Shown here in pieces: positions 52,006 through 62,725 of a stretch of DNA of 64,000 nt. Within the stretch, counting starts at the first letter, position 1; each line of letters starts with the position of its first letter. Source of the DNA: Strigamia acuminata (Eukaryota; Arthropoda; Chilopoda; Geophilomorpha; Linotaeniidae); assembly GCA_949358305.1 (NCBI GenBank), contig OX442322.1, positions 8,804,001 through 8,868,000 of the forward strand. Direction: 5' to 3'. The translations under genes and the position numbers were made by a program. The notes below the pieces were generated by a model. That model worked only from the letters and a program-made list of their open reading frames with translations. It had not been told where the DNA came from and made no database searches.

Positions 52006-54977
52006 ACCCAGCATTCGTACGAAGAACTAGAAAATGCCGTCAAGACCTAGGCACCACTCTTTTGCAAAGAGTGACCAACTAACAACTTACCCAAAGCCAT
52101 GACCACCTAGCTAACATGATCACGCCAGAAAGAGGAAAAAGAGAACGAGAAGGCATGAAGCTCAGGCAATGCGAACCATTCGCAGCAACTGCCACGCAAA
52201 GGCGTTGACCGCACCCTGACTTGACATGAACCCACGAAACCGCTAAGAGCAGAGAATAAAGAAAAAAGGAAAGACTTAGTCAGGTGACTGTGTAAACCAT
52301 CTGCGACCTCTTGTCCACAGCGACAAGAAAACACGCGCACGCTGACCCATCAACCACAACTTTATCTAACTAACAAGAGAAAAACGGTTCAATTATCTAA
52401 ACAGAACGAGCACGTTCCGTGCAAATAAATACCGGCTAAAACGTCAATATTATCACTAAAGCTATTGGCCAAGTATGGCCTCACAAAGGAAACTAGCAAA
52501 CCGGAACTGTGAAAACCAGCAAGAATTCCAAAACACTAAACTTTCTGCTTTTTTTTTTCGAAGAGGGAACAAGTCCGTACCCAAATAATCAATCCATTTC
52601 CTCCCCACGAGAAAAGAAAGGAAAGGGACCTGCTTCTTTTTGAAGATCAACAGGTGTCATATGATACTGAAAAACGTTGGAAGCAGTGCAACTGCAACCA
52701 AATGAAGCGAAGCTACACTTCCTTCACGAAAACTAATCACGTCGTTGAAAAGAAATTAAAACCGGTGGCTTTCTTTCAACCGAGCTGCGCTTTACGAATG
52801 CGCCTTGAACAAAGAGGTACCCGATGGACATCGCGTCCGCACTCGGGCCACCGTGTAGCCTGTTGTGAGCAGACTACCACGAAGACTGAAACTTCTTTAA
52901 CCGAGGGGGGAAATAGAAACTAGATCTAGTTAAAACCCCATGCTCCAATAAGGAGGCTACCGTATGAACGCTTGGCCCACCCCGAGTCGGAACCAATATG
53001 ATTGAACCGAGAAACGAGAGAAGAGGGAGGGTTGCTTGACGTCCCTGATTGCGAGGGGCGTCACACATAGACATGAGCACAAGGACTTGCCAGTTGCCAA
53101 CCGCATTCCTGGAACCGGTAAGCAACTGCAAGTCGACAATTGACTCGCTCACACACCCATTGACGACATCTTCAATCAGCAAGCCGACTTCCGGAAATCG
53201 CCACTCTACTGAAAGCACGTGTCGTCCAATGGCTAAAACGTGTTGCCGAGTGCCGGCGCCAAAAAGGCCGCACACACACGTCCTTCGACCCATCCTAGAG
53301 TGGGCTCCCTGCCTAGTGCATGTCTGCCTCACTGCAGAGCTAGGGATGAAAGACTAACAACAACTACTCAGTCGCGGGAAGCCAACGTAGAAATAGGGGC
53401 CGCCAAGAGGCGCAGGGACATTGTCTCGGACACGACATCTAACAGAGTATGGCAGTGCAAACCTGCCCTCTGAAACACATCGAATGGCAGTCCTTGCTGT
53501 GCACAGCAAGAATGACCATCCAAAACAAGTACCTATACCCTAACGCCACGCTAGCTAGCCACAACCCAAAAATAGCAAGCAAGCTATTTCCTAAACGAAT
53601 AAGCTAAAATGTCCAAATTCTAAGGTTGCCCCAAAGAATTAGAATAACTAAACTTCCTTTTTTTTAAACGATAAAAGGCGAGACTAATCACTAATGAAGA
53701 CTCATGAAACGCTACGGACGTTTCCACGAAGAGACAGCGAAAATGCAGAACGTACATCACCAGCGGTAGACACTGGGTGTAGCGGTCAACAACAGAAACT
53801 GGACTTGCCCAGTGGGCGGTGCGGATCGGCTGCTCTAAACTTCCAGCACCGACAGAAGTCACACGCCTTTCTAAATCCAAACCCACTTGCAAACAAGTCG
53901 TAACACAATCTAACCGAACAGAAATTTGACGGACAGATAAGAACCGACTGACCTCACGGGCCAGCGCTCGCTCAGCTTGACATGAGCAGCAAAAGAACGA
54001 ATCTCGTTCTAAAAACAAGAAACGTTCTAAAAACACACGAATACAAACGGGTGTGCCCTCTCCCGAAGCGGAGAGGTGACCGACACCAGATCTCACGAGG
54101 AAACTCGTGCAACACACGAAAGACATTGGACACAAAACGTAAAGACCAGAGGTCGTCCACATTCCAAACACAAGAGCAGGCTCACATGACGAGAAGAAGC
54201 TAGATCACTCAAGGACCCCCCTGACCGCCGCTCTGATAGGCGGGAAGGACGAGAAGAGGGAACTGGTTGGCCCACAATAGCTAGTAATTTAACTTTAGCG
54301 TAGGGCAGAAAGCTAAAAGCGGGAGTTAATCGACCCCAAGCTGACGACTAACTGGCCAACACCACTAAAAATCTGCAAATGTGACGACGCTCCTGTCAGT
54401 AAGCCTAAAAAAACTCTCAAAGAGTTTACACGTAACAAGGGAAAAACCCTGGGAAATTACAAGAACTCAAGACCAAAGAGCTTATTGTATAATAAGTTGG
54501 CGATTTCAAATTAAAAGGGAGTGGATTAAAGAAAATTCAAATACAACTAACTACCGTATGCACGGATTGGGCCGAAAATTCTCAATAAAACGTGTGCAAG
54601 CTACTTAAAAAACCGCAGGTCTAACTGTAGACAATTAAAGACAGGAACTCCCTAATTAATTTCCGACAAAAAAGCCAATAAATTCATATAAGCTACTCTT
54701 TAGTATCTTTAACAAGAAACTCATGACATTAATACTAGAAAACGCATTCGAGGAGGACAAAAACAGAAGTTTAGAGTTTAAGGGGACTCCAAACAAGGCG
54801 CAAATAGGCGTGGAAACTAGCTACACTTGCACAACGACGTATGCAGAAGCATGAAACAGAACTAACGCCCCAAAACTCCCAAAACAACCAGAATATCCCC
54901 CAAAAACCTTAAAATTAACATTTGATGAAAACGAGAAAATATAATCGACAAAAAAACAAAATCTTCATTGCCGACTC

Positions 54978-54994
54978 TAGTACATTGCGTTGTG
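54978..54994 (-). promoter_or_regulatory. N5 leader motif
   Basis: Plus strand TAGTACATTGCGTTGTG, the same 17 bases as N1 and N2, although the N5 leader upstream of it is rearranged. Confidence 0.45.
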
Positions 54995-55620
54995 TTTAAC
55001 TGGCGGTCGACTGACGCTTGAAGAGTGACTCTTCCAAACTCGGTGACCATTCTGTGTGCGCTGACGGCACGAATCTCTTTGCTGGATCGTCCATTCTGCC
55101 TGAGAAAACTGGCTCTGCTGAAGACGAAACAACTCGACTGGAATCTTGACCGCGTCGCTTGTGAGACGGCGCACGTCTGTGTGGACACAGCCTCGTTCTG
55201 TACAACTAGCTGGGCACACGAAAACTCGGAAAATCTTTGCAAAACTCTCTTGACCGACGATCCCGATGTGATTGCTATCGACGATCAGACCAATGGCGTC
55301 CCGCTTTATTAACGACACCAAACCACGTGCTGTGCTGACGACGCCGATGACGCACGGAACTGCCCAGCTCAAAACGTTGAGGCATCTGCATTCCGCCATG
55401 CAACGCACTCGCACTGGACTTACTGGATGTTCCTGAAACAAATATCGCCATTCTTTGTGGCGATTCCCGATGTGTGTGGCAGCCACACTTGCTGCGCTTG
55501 TGGCACACGACGTGGTGGACGTAACACAGTCCACGCAACTCTTGATGCAATCGTTGATCTTGAAAATGGCGCCCGTTTCGGCCATTTTCGAACTCACGGC
55601 AACTACGCATCTGGTTTGCA

Positions 55621-55644
55621 TCCTGGTCAAGCAAAACGGCACCA
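55621..55644 (-). other. N5 primer-binding site, split by 7 nt
   Basis: Same structure as N2: TCCTGGTCA, AGCAAAA, CGGCACCA on the plus strand. Confidence 0.6.
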
Positions 55645-55648
55645 AAAA

Positions 55649-56409
55649 TGTTTCTAGCAATGCTTTGTGGCCGTGTGGCACTCTAGAAGACAACAGAAAA
55701 AGCTTATAACAAATAAACCTACTTACTAGAACTTGTGATGAGCTCCAAAAGAGATGATGCATTGCAGGAGAAATCCTGCTTGAAATCCCTGCAAAGTGGC
55801 CTAATAAGTGTCTGGAAGAACTCACCACTAATATGCCAAATAACACATAAACAAACCGAATTTAATGTAAAGTTAATATCTATCAAAAGTACACAGAAAA
55901 GAGAGGAGAAAATTACATATCTTAACCCTAGAAATCTACATAACAGTCACAGTGTAGTTGCTGCGCAACCTACAACAATTAGAGCAACGAGTGGCAACAA
56001 TCACTCGCAAGAGGCGAATTGTCCCTCTAGTGACAAAATGATAAAGCGTATACAAGAAAATACACAGTTTCAAGTATAAAATCATTACAAAAGGCACAAA
56101 ACCGTAATACATTAAGCCAAAGTGTTTCAAATAAATGAACTAACTTAGGAACTAACAGCAGCGACTCTTTGGACGAATCCAAGCAGTAAAACTCCAAAGA
56201 ATCAAAGGAAAAATACAAGATTACCTTAAGAAAGACAGCTTAAATCAGGTAAAACATAACTCCCACGTCACAAACTACACGAAATTCATTTAACATTTAG
56301 CCAAAACTTAAGCTGCACTATTAACTAAACACAAACTTAAATAATTGATCAATTCAAGCAAATCCGCTATTGCGATAGCAAAAAATCCATGTTGCGCGTG
56401 CTCGCAACA
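55649..56409 (-). repeat. 5' LTR of N5 (761 bp)
   Basis: It starts in sense at 56409 and ends at 55649, with the 13-bp deletion near 55980. The right flank CTAC is the target duplication in N4. Confidence 0.92.
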
Positions 56410-57399
56410 CTACAAACACACGAATACAAACGGGTGTGCCCTCTCCCGAAGCGGAGAGATGATCGACACCAGAGCTCACGAGGAAACTCGTGCGGCACAC
56501 GAAAAACATTGGTCACAAAACGTAAAGACCAGAGGTCGTCCACATTCCAAACACAAGAGCAGGCTCACGTGACGAGAAGAAGCCAGATCACTCAAGGACC
56601 CCCCTGACCGCCGCTCTGATAGGCGGGAAGGACGAGGAGAAGGAACTGGTTGGCTCACAATAGCTAGTAATTTAACTTTAGCGTAGGGCAGAAAGCTAAA
56701 AGCGGGAGTTAATCGACCCCGAGCTGACGACTAACTGGCCAACACCACTAAAAACTTGCAAATGTGACGACGCTCCTGTCATTAAGCCTAAAAATTTCTT
56801 AAAAGGACTACACGAAAAAGGGAAAAACCCCGGGAGAACAAAGAACTCAAGTCCAAAGAGCTAATAACGTGATAAATTGGCAAACTCGTTTAAAAAGGGA
56901 AACTTGGAAACAAGTAGCTTTGCTTCTCACATATTAAACCAAAAATTCTTACCAAAAACGTGAGTGAACAAAGAATAAAGCTATTAACCAGCACAGGCAT
57001 AAATGCAATCAGAAAATTGGACTCCCTTATTAAATCCAGACACAGAAAGCCAATAAATACGTACAAATCATTCTTTGGCACTTAAACAAGGAACTGAGGA
57101 CAATAGCAACATAACCGTAAGCGAGGAGGGCAAAAGCTGAGGTAGGGAACTTAAAGGGCCCTTGCGGACAGCCTGTCAAGGTAAACTGTCGCCCCAAGGC
57201 GCGAACATGCTAAAAAAAAACCAGGGAAAGCCGCGTAACTTCTTACACACGAGCTCAAAACGACACCTAAACATTCTAGAAAGCTAACGCCCTTTAAAAA
57301 CCCAAACACTCACAATTTCCCCCAAAAATCTTAAAAATTAACATTTGACATAAAGAAAATAATCGACAAAAAAAAGCGAAATCTTCATTGCCGACTCTT

Positions 57400-57414
57400 G
57401 TACATTGCGTTGTG
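57400..57414 (-). promoter_or_regulatory. N4 leader motif
   Basis: Plus strand GTACATTGCGTTGTG. It is kept although the rest of the N4 leader is unlike N2 and N5, which supports selection on this short motif. Confidence 0.45.
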
Positions 57415-57955
57415 TTTAACTGGACTACGGGCGGCGTAACTGTCGCTTGAATATCCGAAGCTCGCAAGTTGCGCTGCAGCTTGGAGGATCCATCTGGACA
57501 CGTGACACGACAACACCCGACCGACGACAAGACGAAACCATTCTTGATTCGGAGGCACAACTGTTCGACCGGTGGGCGCATTGAACAGTCCTATCATGTT
57601 GCACAAGTGGCGCTTCCTCCTTCTGCTTGGCGAGAGATCGTCGATCGATCCCGGAGTGGCCACCGGAAAAGGCAAACTCGAAAACAGCCAACTTGACTGG
57701 CGGCACCCAGGTACGAACTGCATGGACGGCGTCGGCGACCCACAGACTCGCACACAACTCACTGGATGCTCCCGAGACAAACATCGCCATCCTGTTGGGC
57801 GATTCTCGTCCCGTGTGATGACCACACATGCTACACCGGCTCTCGACGTGGTGGACGGCACAAAACTCAGGCAGACTTCAGGCCGCCTGCTCAGACAAAT
57901 GGCGGCGATGGCGGCCATTTTTCTATACACACGTGTGAGGAATTTCGTTCGAAAA

Positions 57956-57972
57956 TCCTGGTCACGGCACCA
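57956..57972 (-). other. N4 primer-binding site, uninterrupted
   Basis: In sense TGGTGCCGTGACCAGGA, identical to BEL-C, starting four bases after the LTR. It is the only N copy here without the 7-nt insertion. Confidence 0.65.
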
Positions 57973-57976
57973 ACTT

Positions 57977-58751
57977 TGTTTCTAGCAGTGCTTGAAGACC
58001 GTGTGGCACTCTAGAAGACAATCGAAAATGGTTATAACAAATAAACCTACTTACTAAAACTTGTGATGAGCTCCAAAAGAGATGATGCATTGCAGGAAAA
58101 ATCCTGCTTGAAATCCCTGCAAAGTGGCCTAACAAGTGTCTGGAAGAACTCACCACTAATGTGTTAAATAACACATGAACAAACCGAATTTATTGTAAAG
58201 TTAACATCTATCAAAATACACAGAAAAAGAGAGGAGAAAATTACATATCTTAACCCTAGAAATCTACATAACAGTCACAGTGTAGTTGCTGCGCAACCTA
58301 CAACAATGAGAGCAGCGGCTCTTAGCAACGAGTGGCAACAATCACTCGCAAGAGGCAAATTGTCCCTCTAGTGACAAAATGATAAAGCGTATACAAGAAA
58401 ATACACAGTTTCGAGTATAAAATCATTACAAAAGGCACAAAACCGTAATAAATTAAGACAAAGTGTTTCAAATAAATGAACTAACTTAGGAACTAACAAC
58501 AGCAACTCTTCGGACGAATCCAAGCAGTAAAACTCCAAAGAATCAAAGGAAAAATACAAGATTACCTTAAGAAAGACAGCTTAAATCAGGTAAAACATAA
58601 CTCCCACGTCACAAACTACACGAAATTCATTTAACATTTAGCCAAAACTTAAGCTGCACTATTAACTAAACACAAACTTAAATAATTGATCAATTCAAGC
58701 AAATCCGCTATTGCGATAGCAAAAAAATCCATGTTGCGCGTGCTCGCAACA
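57977..58751 (-). repeat. 5' LTR of N4 (775 bp)
   Basis: It pairs with 40154-40928. The right flank GTTGACTTAGC re-enters the satellite in register. Confidence 0.92.
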
Positions 58752-61039
58752 GTTGACTTAGCACAAACACCACAAGACCAATGTCTCTGAATGTTCAGAA
58801 ATAGTGTTTAAACCTTAGTAGAAGGCTCCAATGTAAGTTTTAGAAACATCCAAGCAATGATTTGGGAGAATAGACTTTTGATCTCATCACAGTTGACTTA
58901 GCACAAACACCACAAGACCAATGTCTCTGAATGTTCAGAAATAGTGTTTAAACCTTAGTAGAAGGCTCCAATGTAAGTTTTAGAAACATCCAAGCAATGA
59001 TTTGGGAGAATAGACTTTTGATCTTATCACAGTTGACTTAGCACAAACACCACAAGTCCAATGTCTCTGAATGTTCAGAAATAGTGTTTAAACCTTAGTA
59101 GAAGCCTTCAATGTAAGTTTTAGCAACATCCAAGCAATAAATTTTTAAAAAAAAATTTTGAGCTTATTTCACATTGCAGTTGACTTAGCACAAAGACCAC
59201 AAGATCAATGTCTCTGAATGTTCAGAAATAGTGTTTAAACCTTAGTAGAAGGCTCCAATGTAAGTTTTAGAAACATCCAAGCAATGATTTGGGAGAATAG
59301 ACTTTTGATCTCATCACAGTTGACTTAGCACAAACACCACAAGACCAATGTCTCTGAATGTTCAGAAATAGTGTTTAAACCTTAGTAGAAGGCTCCAATG
59401 TAAGTTTTAGCAACATCCAAGCAATGATTTGGGAGAATAGACTTTTGATCTCATCACAGTTGACTTAGCACAAACACCAGAAGACCAATGTCTCTGAATG
59501 TTCAGAAATAGTGTTTAAACCTTAGTAGAAGGCTCCAATGTAAGTTTTAGAAACATCCAAGCAATGATTTGGGAGAATAGACTTTTGATCTCATCACAGT
59601 TGACTTAGCACAAACACCACAAGACCAATGTCTCTGAATGTTCAGAAATAGTGTTTAAACCTTAGTAGAAGGCTCCAATGTAAGTTTTAGCAACATCCAA
59701 GCAATGATTTGGGAGAATAGACTTTTGATCTCATCACAGTTGACTTAGCACAAACACCACAAGACCAATGTCTCTGAATGTTCAGAAATAGTGTTTAAAC
59801 CTTAGTAGAAGCCTTCAATGTAAGTTTTAGCAACATCCAAGCAATAAATTTTTAAAAAAAAATTTTGAGCTTATTTCACATTGCAGTTGACTTAGCACAA
59901 AGACCACAAGATCAATGTCTCTGAATGTTCAGAAATAGTGTTTAAACCTTAGTAGAAGGCTCCAATGTAAGTTTTAGAAACATCCAAGCAATGATTTGGG
60001 AGAATACACTTTTGATCTCATCACAGTTGACTTAGCACAAACACCACAAGACCAATGTCTCTGAATGTTCAGAAATAGTGTTTAAACCTTAGTAGAAGGC
60101 TCCAATGTAAGTTTTAGCAACATCCAAGCAATGATTTGGGAGAATAGACTTTTGATCTCATCACAGTTGACTTAGCACAAACACCACAAGTCCAATGTCT
60201 CTGAATGTTCAGAAATAGTGTTTAAACCTTAGTAGAAGCCTTCAATGTAAGTTTTAGCAACATCCAAGCAATAAATTTTTAAAAAAAAATTTTGAGCTTA
60301 TTTCACATTGCAGTTGACTTAGCACAAAGACCACAAGATCAATGTCTCTGAATGTTCAGAAATAGTGTTTAAACCTTAGTAGAAGGCTCCAATGTAAGTT
60401 TTAGAAACATCCAAGCAATGATTTGGGAGAATAGACTTTTGATCTCATCACAGTTGACTTAGCACAAACACCACAAGACCAATGTCTCTGAATGTTCAGA
60501 AATAGTGTTTAAACCTTAGTAGAAGGCTCCAATGTAAGTTTTAGAAACATCCAAGCAATGATTTGGGAGAATAGACTTTTGATCTCATCACAGTTGACTT
60601 AGCACAAACACCACAAGACCAATGTCTCTGAATGTTCAGAAATAGTGTTTAAACCTTAGTAGAAGGCTCCAATGTAAGTTTTAGAAACATCCAAGCAATG
60701 ATTTGGGAGAATAGACTTTTGATCTCATCACAGTTGACTTAGCACAAACACCAGAAGACCAATGTCTCTGAATGTTCAGAAATAGTGTTTAAACCTTAGT
60801 AGAAGGCTCCAATGTAAGTTTTAGAAACATCCAAGCAATGATTTGAAAGAATAGACTTTTGATCTCATCACAGTTGACTTAGCACAAACACCACAAGTCC
60901 AATGTCTCTGAATGTTCAGAAATAGTGTTTAAACCTTAGTAGAAGCCTTCAATGTAAGTTTTAGCAACATCCAAGCAATGATTTGCGAGAATAGACTTTT
61001 GATCTCATCACAGTTGACTTAGCACAAACACCACAAGAC
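58752..61039. repeat. 140-bp satellite array, right piece (about 16 monomers)
   Basis: It continues in register from 40153. B-type monomers with an A-run and TTTTGAGCTTATTTCACATTGC occur near 59135, 59845 and 60275, each preceded by the CCTTCAATG variant. This suggests a loose higher-order pattern. It ends at AAGAC where BEL-A copy 5 begins. Confidence 0.95.
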
Positions 61040-62670
61040 TGTAGCGGTCAATCACACAGGACAGAAAAGAACTGAGCCATGGCGTTTTGAATCTCCCGCC
61101 AATCCACTCAAACGATCGTATAGTGAGGTTAGTACGTATACCGTGTGGAAACAGATTTAATTTGTCCCGAAATGCATTGGAGAATGAAGGAATCCCTGTA
61201 GAAACTACTGTTGAATGGTATCCAAGTGTCCGCTTAACCATTGACCAGTCTGGGAAAATGTTTGGCTACTCCCGACACATTGTAATGGCGACGAAAGTAA
61301 AAACTCCAGGAGATAACATAAAACAACTTATTTATTCGGAAGTAGAATGATAACTGACCAAATACACGAATGTACGTTGGCTAACAAAGAAAATGCACGT
61401 GCAAAACAATGGTCACGGCACGCGCCAAGGTAAAAAACACAATTGAGAAATTCCGTTGCTATGACAACGGAGAAAAATGAAATACATTGAAGTGAGCGAT
61501 TGCTCAAAAATGCATTAAAATCAAATTGCAATATGTCAAAATGACCACAAAGATGTCAGGAACATAAAAGTAAATGGTAACAATGCTCAAAAACACTTAA
61601 AACAATGAGAAAATACAGAAAGAATCAATCGGGAAGCAGACGATCGGCTCAGCCAATCAGAATACAGCAAAGTTACGTAATGCAAAGATTTGAATTTAAA
61701 ACCTCACAAAATCACTGAAATGGTAAATAATATGCACTAAAATACAATGAAATGAAATAGTAAATGCAAAAGAAGTATTAATAATACAATAGAATCGATT
61801 TAATAACGAAATTAGCGAATAAATCCAACATGGCGCCCGTACAACTCAATAAGAGCGGCAAAACACGACATTTGAATTCTGACACAAGAATATAGCAAAT
61901 ACTAGGTAATGTTACTAATAAATACACTTAGGAAAAGTAATTTCCTTCAAAATAAAGCACTTTTAATAAGAATACACATGAAAATTAGTCTTGAAAGAAA
62001 AGAAACGATCGCGGACGGCAACGCATATGCGAGGTCCGTCACGATCGTTCGTACAGACAAAACGGCTGCTCCGGGAAAGAAACTAAGTGCACAGATCGAC
62101 AGATCACCCCTGAATTAGTCTAAAACAATATTAGGATCAATTCTAACGACAAGAATTCAATGAAAACGAAAGGTTAGAAGTTGGAGTCAAAACCGAACTA
62201 GATTTCGAAATATGACGTCACTCCAATTACACTAGTGAACTGTTTGACGACGGATGCACCCAATTTCACACGGAAACACACAAAATGAATAGGAATTGAT
62301 AATATAAGACAAATTCTTATAAATAACACTTGAAATGAATGCAATAGACAATGAAATATCATATTTTAATAAACAACAGTATCATAAAACACTTTAATAG
62401 TTTTAATAATGCAAAAAATCCTGTAAAATAAGATTAAAATGTTATGCAAAATAAAACACACTAGAATAAGTCTATTTAAACACACAATACCCAAAATTCA
62501 TGACAATATAAGAAAATAATGAACTAAAAGCTTTAATATGACACAAAAAACACCTGAAATGTAAGTCAAACTATTAGAAGCAAAATTTAACAACACTTTG
62601 AATATTTAATAGGACAATAAAATGGCAAATAAAAAGCAGTATCAATTTATATTCCACTCTGTTTGCAACA
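61040..62670 (-). repeat. 3' LTR of BEL-A copy 5 (1,631 bp)
   Basis: In sense it starts TGTTGCAAAC at 62670 and ends GACCGCTACA at 61040. It shows the site that N2 hit in copy 2, intact. It carries TGACGTCA (62213-62220), the hairpin near 62000-62050, AATAAA on the sense strand near 61331-61336, and the extended tRNA-His U5 motif (61114-61135). The CTCTGTT/AACAGAG hairpin at 62657-62673 crosses its start. Confidence 0.92.
61114..61135 (-). promoter_or_regulatory. Extended U5 tRNA-His motif, copy 5
   Basis: The plus strand reads GATCGTATAGTG, A, GGTTAGTAC. Apart from the extra A this equals the recalled tRNA-His D-arm region base for base. Confidence 0.5.
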
Positions 62671-62725
62671 GAGAATTGCCGGCGAAAGGAGAGAGAAGAG
62701 AGAACCACACACAAAGTCTTATTAG

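Larger units (their letters stand above)
43757..56409 (-). mobile_element. N5: N element carrying nested BEL-C, inside N4
   Basis: Segments 43757-45312 and 52010-56409 make about 5.96 kb. CTAC (43753-43756, 56410-56413) is the duplicated target, and N2 keeps the unbroken equivalent near 16345-16360. Both LTRs are 761 bp and share the same 13-bp deletion relative to N2, where AGAGCAACGAG replaces a longer form, confirming that they belong together. Its leader (55197-55648) differs from N2. It lies in the same orientation as N4. Confidence 0.9.
40154..58751 (-). mobile_element. N4: N element carrying nested N5 and BEL-C
   Basis: Segments 40154-43756 and 56414-58751 make about 5.94 kb. Flanking GTTG (40150-40153, 58752-58755) is the target duplication in the satellite. 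It has 775-bp LTRs of the GCTTGAAGACC type. It differs from N2/N3 in the middle region (56750-57290) and has a unique leader (57300-57955). It is the only N copy with an uninterrupted primer site (57956-57972). It also has a 15-bp tandem duplication near 42776-42805. No gene is recognised. Confidence 0.9.

Noticed and set aside
61114-61135. tRNA-His gene or pseudogene
   Set aside because: Only the D-arm part is present. There is no acceptor stem, anticodon arm or T arm in order nearby, and the position is conserved within LTRs, so it is read as an LTR motif.
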